NCBI RefSeq assembly: GCF_004519335.1
Contig: NZ_SOZD01000003.1
Span: 62,001 to 126,000 of the forward strand
Length of the DNA: 64,000 bases
Direction: 5' to 3'
DNA from: Jiella endophytica
Lineage (GTDB): Bacteria; Pseudomonadota; Alphaproteobacteria; Rhizobiales; Rhizobiaceae
Each line of letters starts with the position of its first letter. Position 1 is the stretch's first letter. Of this stretch, positions 1 through 8,753 are shown one piece after another. The notes beneath the pieces are model-generated. The model was not told the origin of the DNA. It did not search any database and worked only from the letters and a program-made list of their open reading frames with translations. A program made the translations under genes and the position numbers.

Positions 1-885
<885 letters not shown>

Positions 886-916
886 GGGGTGGAGTCTGCG
901 GCGGGCGGGTCCAATG

Positions 917-934
917 TGTCAAGTTAAATTGACG
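917..934. promoter_or_regulatory. PpsR/CrtJ-type operator shared by bchF and aerR
   Basis: The sequence reads TGT-N12-ACG with inner dyad TGTCAA/TTGACG, one base from the PpsR/CrtJ consensus TGT-N12-ACA. On the minus strand the left half is TTGACA, a -35 about 17-18 bp before a weak -10 and the bchF start. On the plus strand the right half is TTGACG, followed 17 bp later by TTTTAT (952-957), a plausible aerR promoter. One operator would thus cover both divergent -35 boxes. Binding has not been tested. Confidence 0.7.
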
Positions 935-1094
935 CTCTGGAATTTTTACACTTTTATCGTCACCCGCCGCATTGATTTGTCCGCCGGATTGGAGGAAGCT
1001 CCATGAATAACGATCGCCGAACATGGGCGAGTGCCGGGATGCCAGGGGTTTGGCGTCGCGGCAGATCGCGGCGACCTTCTGGGAGGGGCAATTT

Positions 1095-1958
1095 ATGCCG
1101 GGCATCCCCCACGTTTCTGAATTGTATGCCGATGAGTTTCGCGGACCTGCTCACGGCCCCACCCTGTCCAGCCGCGTTGACAGGTCCAGTCGCCGTGACT
1201 GGAAGGGCCGGCTCTCAGATGCGATCGTCAACAAGGTGATCCCGTCCCTTTATGCCGCCCATGGGGAGACGAAACCCGGCGGACGCACAGCCCAGGAATG
1301 TGCCGAGCTGCGCCGCAGGGTCGAGGCGGAACGCTTTCTCGGTCTCGTCCTCTCCAACAGTCCCGAAGCCCAGTGGCAGCATCTTCTCGGGCTGCGCGCC
1401 TCGGGCATGGGCCTCGAGACGCTGCTGATGGAGATCATGGCCCCCGCCGTGCGCGAGCTCGGCGAGATGTGGCTGAACGACCGGATGAGCTTCGTCGAGG
1501 TCACGACGAAATCGGCTCGCCTGCAGCACATGATCCGCTCCCTCGGCCGGTCCGATTCCGACTTCCTGCCGGACGGCTGCGGCAGCGTTCTGCTGGCGGC
1601 GGCGCCCGGCGAGCAGCACACATTCGGCCTGTTCGTCCTCGCCGAGATGTTCCTCGCCGCCGGCTGGAGCGTTTCGCTGGAAGCCAATTCCACCATGGAA
1701 ATGCTCTGCGAGCTGGTCGCGAGCCGCCGCTTCGATGCGGTCGGCCTCAGCGTCGGCAGCGAGCGCTTCCTTGCCCCCGTCGGCAGCCAGGTCGCGGCCC
1801 TCAGGCAGGCCTCCGAAGCCCATGCGAGCCGCATCTTTCTCGGCGGGTGGGCTTTCACGACGGCCGGACAGTCGTTAGATGACTATGGAGCCGACCTGGT
1901 TGCGGTGGATGGGCGCAGCGCCGTCGAGAAGGCAGAGACCCTGCTGATCGGGCGCTAG
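1095..1958 (+). CDS. aerR: B12-binding antirepressor AerR/PpaA
   Basis: This protein matches AerR/PpaA, the cobalamin-binding light sensor that antagonises the PpsR/CrtJ repressor. A helical domain (about 70-160) is followed by a B12-binding fold. EQHTFG (residues 173-178, His175) stands where the DxHxxG cobalamin loop is expected, and later GLSVGSE and LGGWAF follow the fold. The ATG at 1095 is chosen because GGGAGGGG at 1081-1088 gives ideal spacing; an in-frame ATG at 1023 has no ribosome site and would add 24 residues. Long and short AerR forms are known in Rhodobacter, so the upstream start may also be used. It is divergent from bchF and upstream of ppsR. Confidence 0.88.
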   Translation: MPGIPHVSELYADEFRGPAHGPTLSSRVDRSSRRDWKGRLSDAIVNKVIPSLYAAHGETKPGGRTAQECAELRRRVEAERFLGLVLSNSPEAQWQHLLGLRASGMGLETLLMEIMAPAVRELGEMWLNDRMSFVEVTTKSARLQHMIRSLGRSDSDFLPDGCGSVLLAAAPGEQHTFGLFVLAEMFLAAGWSVSLEANSTMEMLCELVASRRFDAVGLSVGSERFLAPVGSQVAALRQASEAHASRIFLGGWAFTTAGQSLDDYGADLVAVDGRSAVEKAETLLIGR

Positions 1959-2021
1959 GCATTCACGCATTCAGGGACGAGGCCGCACCGGGGGGACAGG
2001 CGAGAGATAGGCGCTCAGAGG

Positions 2022-3449
2022 ATGGAACATCCGAGAACTGGCCGGCAGTTTTCCGATCCGAGCCGTTCCTTTGCAAATCTCGAGGCTGCGTTGGTCGCGA
2101 CGATGGTCACGGCCGCGACGGATGTCGCATTGCTGCTGGATCGCGGCGGAACGATCGTCGACGTGGCGATCCGCGAGCCGGATCTCTTCGGCGAGGTCGA
2201 AAAAAGCTGGATCGGCCAGAAGTTTTCCGACGTCGTCACGGTCGAGAGCCGCCAGAAGGTGGTGCGCATGCTCTCCGAGGAGCCGGACGAGGAATCGCCG
2301 GCCCGCCGCGAGATCAACCACCCGATGCCGCACGGGATCGACCTGCCGGTCAGCTATTCGATGCTGCCGCTGACCAAGAACGGCACGCGGCTCGCCCTCG
2401 GCCGCGACCTCAGGACGATGGCCTCGCTGCAGCAGAACCTGATCGAGACCCAGCTTGCGCTGGAGACGGACTATGCCCGCCTGCGCAACACCGAGACGCA
2501 GTACCGGGTCCTCTTCGACACCGCGCTCGAGCCGATCGTTCTCGTCGACGCCTCCAACGGCCGCATCATCGACGCCAATCTCGCCGCCCGCCAGCGTTTC
2601 GAAAAGGACGGCCGGCGGCTTGCCGGCGCGCCCGTCAACGCGCTGTTCGGCACGGCGAGCCAGAGCGAGGCCGACGCGCTGATCGCCGCCGCCCGCAGCT
2701 CCGGCGAATCGGAGACGGCCAGCCTGCTTCCCTCCGGCGGCGAGCGGAAGGTGCCGGTCGCGGTGCGCTTCTACCGCCAGCACGGTTCGAGCCGCATCAT
2801 CCTGCGCTTTGCCGGCGACGAGGAGCCGCTGAAGAACACCATCGAGACCGACCTCGTCGCCAGATTGACCTCCACCTTGCCCGACGGCCTCGCCGTCGTC
2901 GGTCCCGACAGGCTGATCCAGGACGTCAACGAGAGCTTCCTCGACCTGTCCGAGATCGCCAGCCGCAACCAGATCGTTGGCCGGCCGCTCGACGAGATCC
3001 TCGGCCGCCGGGGTGTCGAGCTCGGCGTCCTGATGAAGGCGATCGACACCGACGGCTTCGTGCGCAATTTTTCCACCCATCTCAACACCCGCTATGGCGG
3101 CGTCGTCGAGGTGGAGGTCAGCGGCTCGGCGATCACCCGGGGCGACAAGCGCTTCTACGGCTTCTCGATCCGCGAGGGCGCCCGCACGCCGCCCCGCCCG
3201 GCCGCCTCGGAGCCGTTCCGTTCTGCCAACGACATGACCGGCCTCGTCGGCCGCGTGCCGCTGCGCGAGATCATCCGCGAGACCGCCGACATCATCGAGC
3301 AGCTCTGCATCGAGGCGGCGCTGGACCTCACCCGCAACAACCGCGCTTCGGCCGCCGAGATGCTCGGCCTCAGCCGCCAGAGCCTTTATTCCAAGCTTCG
3401 CCGGCACGGCATTTCGGGCAATTTTTCCGAGAGCGACGACACCCACTGA
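2022..3449 (+). CDS. ppsR: Photosynthesis gene transcriptional regulator PpsR/CrtJ
   Basis: PpsR is the aerobic repressor of bch, crt and puc genes; some rhizobial versions act as activators. The 475-residue protein shows an N-terminal PAS-like region (VALLLDRGGTIVDVAI, about 35-50), a glutamine/leucine-rich linker helix, two further PAS domains (about 160-270 and 280-390) and a C-terminal Fis-type helix-turn-helix (RASAAEMLGLSRQSLYSKLR, about 440-460). The only cysteine is Cys429, at the start of the HTH. The second, linker cysteine used for the Rhodobacter intramolecular disulfide is absent. It follows aerR by 63 bp and precedes bchG. The ATG lies directly after GAGG, so the ribosome-site spacing is poor. 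Confidence 0.93.
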   Translation: MEHPRTGRQFSDPSRSFANLEAALVATMVTAATDVALLLDRGGTIVDVAIREPDLFGEVEKSWIGQKFSDVVTVESRQKVVRMLSEEPDEESPARREINHPMPHGIDLPVSYSMLPLTKNGTRLALGRDLRTMASLQQNLIETQLALETDYARLRNTETQYRVLFDTALEPIVLVDASNGRIIDANLAARQRFEKDGRRLAGAPVNALFGTASQSEADALIAAARSSGESETASLLPSGGERKVPVAVRFYRQHGSSRIILRFAGDEEPLKNTIETDLVARLTSTLPDGLAVVGPDRLIQDVNESFLDLSEIASRNQIVGRPLDEILGRRGVELGVLMKAIDTDGFVRNFSTHLNTRYGGVVEVEVSGSAITRGDKRFYGFSIREGARTPPRPAASEPFRSANDMTGLVGRVPLREIIRETADIIEQLCIEAALDLTRNNRASAAEMLGLSRQSLYSKLRRHGISGNFSESDDTH

Positions 3450-3581
3450 GATCCCTGGTCGTTCGGCCGGAGCCTCGGCGGGATCCGCCGGGAGCTCTGT
3501 TTCGTGTGCCATCGTCAATCGGCGATGGCCTGCGCTGCCGGCTCGCCCGGGTCCTCGCGTCATCGTCACCTGACGACTGAC

Positions 3582-3622
3582 TGTCAATTTTGGTTGACAC
3601 TCTTCCGGGGCGCGCCTAGCCT
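3582..3622 (+). promoter_or_regulatory. bchG promoter with perfect PpsR palindrome
   Basis: TGT-N12-ACA is perfect at 3582-3599. Its right half ends in TTGACA (3594-3599), a consensus -35. A 17-bp spacer leads to TAGCCT (3617-3622) as -10. The predicted start point is about 3629, which coincides with the bchG ATG. A bound PpsR dimer would occlude the -35. Confidence 0.75.
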
Positions 3623-3628
3623 CGCCTC

Positions 3629-4546
3629 ATGAGCCGATCGATCGCAGAAACTCCGGCAGGATCGCGCCCCAGCTTTGCGGCCGGGATCGAGCTCTTGAAG
3701 CCGATCACCTGGTTCGCGCCGATGTGGGCCTTTGGCTGCGGGGCCATCTCCGCCCGCGGCATGGCGTCCCCTGACGGCCAGACCGTCTGGATCGTGCTTG
3801 CCGGCGTGGTGCTCGCAGGGCCCCTCCTCTGCGGCGCCAGTCAGGTCGTCAACGACTGGTTCGACCGCCATGTCGACGCCATCAACGAGCCGAACCGGCC
3901 GATCCCGTCCGGCCGCATGCCCGGCCGTTCGGCGCTTTGGCTGGCGATCTTCTGGACCGCCCTGTCGCTCGTCGTCGCGTTCGCTCTCGGCCCCTGGGTC
4001 GGCATTGCCTCCGCCCTCGGCTGTCTTCTGTCATGGGCCTACAGCGCCCCGCCGCTGCGGCTGAAGCGCAATGGCTGGTGGGGCAATGCCGCCGTCGCTT
4101 TCGCCTATGAGGGACTTGCCTGGTTCACCGGCGCAGCGGTGGTGGCGGGTGGCCTCCCGGACGGCAGGATCATCTTCCTTGCCTATCTCTACAGCGTCGG
4201 CGCCCACGGCATCATGACGCTCAACGACTTCAAGGCGATCGAGGGCGACGCCGCCCTCGGGGTGCGCAGCCTGCCGGTGCAGTACGGCGTCTCGGCCGCG
4301 GCGCTGATCGCCTGCTTCGTCATGGCGCTGCCGCAGATCCTCGTCGCCGGCCTGCTGTTGGCCTGGGGCACGCCGCTCCACGCGTTCGCGATCATCGCGC
4401 TGCTGGCGCTGCAACTCGTCCTGATGCGCCGCTTCCTGGCCGATCCACGCGGCAAGGCGCCCTGGTACAACGCCACCGGCACCAGCCTCTACGTTCTCGG
4501 CATGATGGTCGCGGCCTTCGCCCTCGGCGGCATCGTCGGAGGCTGA
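3629..4546 (+). CDS. bchG: Bacteriochlorophyll synthase (esterifying prenyltransferase) BchG
   Basis: BchG attaches geranylgeranyl or phytyl diphosphate to bacteriochlorophyllide a in the membrane. It is a UbiA-superfamily protein of 305 residues with about eight to nine membrane helices. LLKPITWFAPMWAFGCG (about 22-38) is typical of the N-terminus, and the first Asp-rich motif NDWFDRHVDAINEPNRP (75-91) holds N75, D76, D79 and D83. It is the first gene of bchG-carrier-bchP. No ribosome site precedes the ATG; the upstream promoter predicts a leaderless mRNA. Confidence 0.95.
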   Translation: MSRSIAETPAGSRPSFAAGIELLKPITWFAPMWAFGCGAISARGMASPDGQTVWIVLAGVVLAGPLLCGASQVVNDWFDRHVDAINEPNRPIPSGRMPGRSALWLAIFWTALSLVVAFALGPWVGIASALGCLLSWAYSAPPLRLKRNGWWGNAAVAFAYEGLAWFTGAAVVAGGLPDGRIIFLAYLYSVGAHGIMTLNDFKAIEGDAALGVRSLPVQYGVSAAALIACFVMALPQILVAGLLLAWGTPLHAFAIIALLALQLVLMRRFLADPRGKAPWYNATGTSLYVLGMMVAAFALGGIVGG

Positions 4547-4549
4547 CAG

Positions 4550-5896
4550 GTGGCGGCACGCGGACTGTCCTGGCTCGAAATCGTCCGGCTCGCCCTCGTC
4601 CAGACCGCGCTCGGGGCGATGGTCGTGCTGACCACCTCGACGATGAACCGGGTGATGGTCGTCGAACTCGCGCTCCCGGCGGTCCTTCCCGGTTTCCTCG
4701 TCGGCATCCACTACGGCCTGCAGATGCTGCGCCCGCTGTTCGGCCACGGCTCGGATGGCGGCCGCCGGCGCACCCCCTACATCGTCGCCGGCATGGCGGT
4801 GCTCGGCCTCGGCGCGGTCGGCGCCGCCGCCGCGACGGCACTGATGGGCAGCCACCCCGCCGCCGGCATCGCCGCAGCCACCCTCGCCTTCATGCTGATC
4901 GGCGCCGGCGTCGGCGCCGCGGGTACCAACCTCCTCACCCTCGTCGCGACCCATGTGGATGAGCGGCGGCGCGGACCCGCCGCGACGCTGATCTGGATCA
5001 TGATGATCGCCGGTTTCGCGGTGACCACCGGCCTTGCCGGCAGATTCCTCGACCCCTATTCGCCGCAGCGCCTCGTCGCCGTCACCGCCGTCGTCTGCGC
5101 CGTCGCCTTCGTCGTCAGCCTTGCCGCCGTCGCCGGCATCGAGTCCCGCGGTACCGCCAAGACTTCCGGGCCAGAGACTTCACCGCGTCCCGCCTTCCGC
5201 GCCGCCCTCGCCGAGGTCTGGCAGGAAGCGCAGACGCGGCGCTTCACCATCTTCATCTTCGTCTCGATGCTCGCCTACAGCGCGCAGGATCTGGTGCTGG
5301 AGCCCTTTGCCGGCCTGGTCTTCGCGATGACGCCCGGCGAGACCACCGAACTCTCCAGCGCCCAGCATGGCGGCACGGTCCTCGGAATGGTGCTGGTGGC
5401 AGTGCTCGGGCCGCTTCTGGCAAAGCGCCTGCCGGTCATCCTCACCGGTCTTTCCGTCGCCGGCTGCCTCGGCTCGGCCCTGTCGCTCGGCGCCCTCGCC
5501 ACCGCCGGCGTCATGCCGGAGATGTTCGCGCTGACGCCGCTGGTCTTCGCCCTCGGCCTTTGCAACGGCGTCTTCGCCGTCGCCGCGATCGCCCGGATGA
5601 TGGGCCTCGCGCGGGAAGGCGCCAAGGGCCGCGAGGGCGTTCGGATGGGCGTCTGGGGCGCATCGCAGGCGATCGCCTTCGGCCTCGGTGGCTTCCTCGG
5701 CACCGTCGCCGTCGACCTTGCCGGCCAGATCCTCGGCAAGGGCGGCCTCGCCTATGGGGTCGTCTTCGCCGCAGAGGCGGTGCTCTTCCTCGTTTCCGCC
5801 GGGCTGGCGAGACACGCCGTCACCGGACGGCAGGTGCGCGCCGTGAAGACCGGCGGCGCGACGCGACTTTCCTCGAGCGACGTGGTTGCGGCATGA
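4550..5896 (+). CDS. PucC/LhaA-family (BCH family) MFS protein
   Basis: This is a 448-residue, 12-helix member of the BCH/PucC branch of the major facilitator superfamily. Relatives assist light-harvesting complex assembly or bacteriochlorophyll delivery. Family blocks visible are LVVEL-like MVVELALPAVLPGFLVGIHY, the loop GHGSDGGRRRTPYIVAGM (D and RR signature) and VGAAGTNLLTLVATHVDERRR. It starts with GTG at 4550, 8 bp after GGAGG inside the end of bchG, and its stop overlaps the bchP ATG. The position between bchG and bchP is the usual one for the orf often called bch2 or orf428. Exact substrate is unknown. Confidence 0.88.
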   Translation: MAARGLSWLEIVRLALVQTALGAMVVLTTSTMNRVMVVELALPAVLPGFLVGIHYGLQMLRPLFGHGSDGGRRRTPYIVAGMAVLGLGAVGAAAATALMGSHPAAGIAAATLAFMLIGAGVGAAGTNLLTLVATHVDERRRGPAATLIWIMMIAGFAVTTGLAGRFLDPYSPQRLVAVTAVVCAVAFVVSLAAVAGIESRGTAKTSGPETSPRPAFRAALAEVWQEAQTRRFTIFIFVSMLAYSAQDLVLEPFAGLVFAMTPGETTELSSAQHGGTVLGMVLVAVLGPLLAKRLPVILTGLSVAGCLGSALSLGALATAGVMPEMFALTPLVFALGLCNGVFAVAAIARMMGLAREGAKGREGVRMGVWGASQAIAFGLGGFLGTVAVDLAGQILGKGGLAYGVVFAAEAVLFLVSAGLARHAVTGRQVRAVKTGGATRLSSSDVVAA

Positions 5897-7110
5897 GCGG
5901 GACGGCGAACGACACCCCCTTCTTCGACGTCGTCGTGGTCGGCGGCGGGCCCGCCGGCGCCACCGCCGCGGAAAGCCTCGCCCGTGCCGGCCACAGCGTG
6001 GCGCTGATCGACCGGGCCGGTCGCATCAAGCCCTGCGGCGGCGCCATTCCGCCGCGGCTGGTGCGCGACTTCCAGATCGCGCCGGAGCTGCTCGTCGCCC
6101 GCATCGCCAGCGCGCTGATGGTGGCGCCGTCGCAAAAGCGCGTGCCGATGCCGATCGACAACGGCTATGTCGGCATGGTCGATCGCGAGCATTTCGACGA
6201 ATGGCTGCGCGAGCGGGCCGCCGAGGCCGGCGCCACGCGCTTCACCGGCCGTTTCATTGCCCTCGAACGGACGGACGGACAGACGGGCGGCACGACGCTG
6301 GTCCGCTACCAGCCGGCTGGCGACGCTGCTCGCGAAGAGACGATCGCCACCCGCCTCGTCGTCGGGGCCGACGGCGCGCGCTCGGCGGTCGGGCGCCAGG
6401 CGATCCCCGGTGCCGACAAGGTTCCTTGCGTCTTTGCCTATCACGAGATCGTCCGGGCGAAACCTGAGGCGGCCGATGCCGACTACGATCCGGCGCGCTG
6501 TGACGTCTACTACCAGGGCCGGATCTCCCCGGATTTCTACGGCTGGGTGTTCCCCCATGGCGAGACCGCCTCGATCGGTACCGGCAGCGCGAGAAAGGGC
6601 TATGGCCTGCGCCCGGCGGTCGAGCGGCTGCGTGCCGCGGCGGGGCTCGCCGGCGCCGAGACGATCCGCCGCGAGGGTGCGCCGATCCCGCTGAAGCCGC
6701 TGAAGCGCTGGGACAACGGCCGCGACGTCATCTTGGCCGGCGACGCTGCGGGCGTCGTGGCGCCGGCGTCCGGCGAAGGCATCTATTATGCGATGGTCAG
6801 CGCGAAAATGGTGGCCGAGGCCGCCGGAAGCTTCCTTGCCACCGGCAATCCCAGGGAGCTCCGCAGGGCCCGCAAGGCCTTCATGGGTGAGCACGGCCGG
6901 GTGTTCTGGATCCTCGGCATCATGCAGGCGTTCTGGTATCGCTCCGACGCCCAGCGCGAGCGCTTCGTCGCCATCTGCCGCGACAAGGACGTGCAGCGGC
7001 TGACTTGGGAATCCTACATGAACAAGAAGCTGACCCGCCGCGATCCGGCGGCGCATCTGAAGATCTTCTTCAAGGATCTCGCCCATCTGTTCCGGCTGGT
7101 CTCGCCGTAA
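5893..7110 (+). CDS. bchP: Geranylgeranyl diphosphate/geranylgeranyl-bacteriochlorophyll reductase BchP
   Basis: BchP reduces three double bonds of the geranylgeranyl tail to give phytyl. The 405-residue FAD protein has the dinucleotide motif VVVVGGGPAGATAAESLA (13-30), the family block GRIKPCGGAIPPRLV (about 41-55), and the FAD-binding ILAGDAAGVVAPASGEGIYY block (about 277-296). The ATG at 5893 overlaps the previous stop (ATGA). The same frame is open further upstream but that part overlaps the carrier gene and has no homology. It is the last gene of the photosynthesis cluster in this window. Confidence 0.95.
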   Translation: MSGTANDTPFFDVVVVGGGPAGATAAESLARAGHSVALIDRAGRIKPCGGAIPPRLVRDFQIAPELLVARIASALMVAPSQKRVPMPIDNGYVGMVDREHFDEWLRERAAEAGATRFTGRFIALERTDGQTGGTTLVRYQPAGDAAREETIATRLVVGADGARSAVGRQAIPGADKVPCVFAYHEIVRAKPEAADADYDPARCDVYYQGRISPDFYGWVFPHGETASIGTGSARKGYGLRPAVERLRAAAGLAGAETIRREGAPIPLKPLKRWDNGRDVILAGDAAGVVAPASGEGIYYAMVSAKMVAEAAGSFLATGNPRELRRARKAFMGEHGRVFWILGIMQAFWYRSDAQRERFVAICRDKDVQRLTWESYMNKKLTRRDPAAHLKIFFKDLAHLFRLVSP

Positions 7111-7161
7111 CGGGACGACGCCCGGCCCGGCGGTCAGCCGAGGATAGTCACCGGTGCTTGA

Positions 7162-7806
7162 TCAGCCCGGAATGGTGACCCCGCGATAGGAGGCGATGGC
7201 GAGAAGGATCGCCGCGCCCAGCACGGCGCCGATCATCAGCCAGACGAGGGCGATGGCGAAATCGCTCATGCGGGAGCGCTTCGGCTTTGCTTCGACCTTC
7301 TTCGGCTCGTGGATGCGCAGCGGCGCCTCGTCGGCCATGGCCGCCTTGCCGTTTCCGGGCTGGCTCTCCGCCGTTGCGAGCGCATCGTCCGCGGCAAACG
7401 CCTTCTCGCGCTCGACGATCCGCTCGGCGACATAGTCGGTGACGTGATCGGCGATCGCCCGCGGCTCGGTGGATTCGGCCAGCGTCAGGCGGCCAAGGCG
7501 GGTCTCGCGCACGAAGCGGTAGGTGCGCCGGTCGCGCGCCATCATCACATTGGCCGTGCCGTCGATCCACAGCCGCGGATGGCTGCCGCCGGAAACGGTG
7601 AAGTCGAAATAGTCGTCGCCCGGCTCGAGCTCGCGGATGATCGGCTGCAGTTCCTCGGCGAGGATTTCCAGCCGCGCACGGTCGGCCTCGCGGATGTCGA
7701 CGACGACGTCGGACCGCTGGGCAGCCGCGATCTTGGCCTGGCGAACGGCATCGGCCAGACGCTTCGTCCCCATCAGCTGGGAGATGTTCTCGTTGGTCTC
7801 GCCCAT
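7162..7806 (-). CDS. Conserved rhizobial protein with C-terminal membrane anchor
   Basis: Function is not known. The 214-residue protein has a soluble N-terminal domain (1-120) containing the well-packed block DYFDFTVSGGSHPRLWIDG, a charged linker (EKAFAADDAL to EPKKVEAKPKRS), and a single C-terminal transmembrane helix (about 186-207) followed by a short tail. That layout predicts a tail-anchored cytoplasmic protein. It is convergent with bchP (51 bp apart) and is not obviously part of the photosynthesis regulon. Codon use matches the neighbours, so it is a real gene. Confidence 0.75.
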   Translation of the reverse strand: MGETNENISQLMGTKRLADAVRQAKIAAAQRSDVVVDIREADRARLEILAEELQPIIRELEPGDDYFDFTVSGGSHPRLWIDGTANVMMARDRRTYRFVRETRLGRLTLAESTEPRAIADHVTDYVAERIVEREKAFAADDALATAESQPGNGKAAMADEAPLRIHEPKKVEAKPKRSRMSDFAIALVWLMIGAVLGAAILLAIASYRGVTIPG

Positions 7807-7978
7807 GCCTGCCTCGAATCGACCCGCTTTACGATTTGTTTACCGTAATGGCGTTGCCGCGCGAAGGAAACTGTCGCGGGGGGTCGGCAGGGCAACAGGT
7901 GCCGGCCAAAGCGAGGCGCCGCAGTGCCAGCCCCGATTCGCCTGCCCCGTTTCGCCCGCCCCGGTCAGCCCGCCTTTG

Positions 7979-8746
7979 TCAGCCGGCGCGGGCGATCGCC
8001 CGGCGGATCGCCGCCGAGACGGCCTCCGGCGCCTCGAGCATCAGCATGTGGCCGACGCCCGGAAGCCGCGTCACTGCAAAGGCCGGCGGCAGGTTTTCGC
8101 TCTCAGAGACCGGCGTCACCGGATCGGCCTCCCCCCAGAGAAGCTCGATCGGACGATCTGAGGCGGCGACCGCGTCGAGTGGCAGGACGCCCTGGCGGCC
8201 GGAGCCGAACATCGGACCGAAGATCTGGCGGATCTCGTCCCGGCCGCCCGGACCGTTGTTGCCCCTCGTCGCATGGGGCGGCAGCGTGAAGTCCGGTGCC
8301 GTCATGGTGCGAAGCGCCGCGGCGAGGCTCGTCTCGTCCCTTGCGGCCATCACCGCACGGATCGGCTCAAGGCCGATCTCCGGGCCGAAGCCGCCCGGGG
8401 CAAGCAGCGTCAGGGAAAGGACAAGCCGAGGCTCGAACAGCGCGATCAGGCAGGCGACCGCCCCGCCCATCGAATGGCCGACGACATGCGCCGCCTCGAT
8501 CCCGCGCGCCGCAAGCTCGCCGATCACGGCGCGGGCGGCGACCTTCGGCGGGCCGAAGCCCGGAAAGTCGCGCGAGCCGCCATGGCCCGGCAGGTCGAAG
8601 GCGAGGCACCGCCGCCCCTCCGCCGCAAAGCCCGCGGCAATGCCGTCAAAGGCCTCCGCGCGGCCGTCGAAACCGTGCAGGAGGACGAGCGGCGGCCCTT
8701 CGCCGCCACCCGTCTCGATCGCGCGAAGGCGCGGGCCCTGGCTCAT
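7979..8746 (-). CDS. Alpha/beta hydrolase
   Basis: This is a 255-residue alpha/beta-hydrolase fold enzyme. The oxyanion-hole HG is in LVLLHGFDG (about 20-28), the nucleophile elbow is GHSMGG (Ser about 94), a candidate acid is in LLWGEADPVTP, and the catalytic His is in PGVGHMLMLEAPE near the C-terminus. The cap and size resemble the AcoC/MhpC-like group, but the substrate cannot be read from sequence. It starts 7 bp after the leuA stop, so it is the second gene of a leuA operon and should share Leu attenuation. The link to leucine metabolism is inference only. Confidence 0.85.
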   Translation of the reverse strand: MSQGPRLRAIETGGGEGPPLVLLHGFDGRAEAFDGIAAGFAAEGRRCLAFDLPGHGGSRDFPGFGPPKVAARAVIGELAARGIEAAHVVGHSMGGAVACLIALFEPRLVLSLTLLAPGGFGPEIGLEPIRAVMAARDETSLAAALRTMTAPDFTLPPHATRGNNGPGGRDEIRQIFGPMFGSGRQGVLPLDAVAASDRPIELLWGEADPVTPVSESENLPPAFAVTRLPGVGHMLMLEAPEAVSAAIRRAIARAG

Positions 8747-8753
8747 CGCCCCG

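Noticed and set aside
1971-3587. 538-codon open frame on the minus strand opposite ppsR
   Set aside because: It is an antisense shadow caused by high GC and PpsR codon use. It has no domain and no ribosome site.
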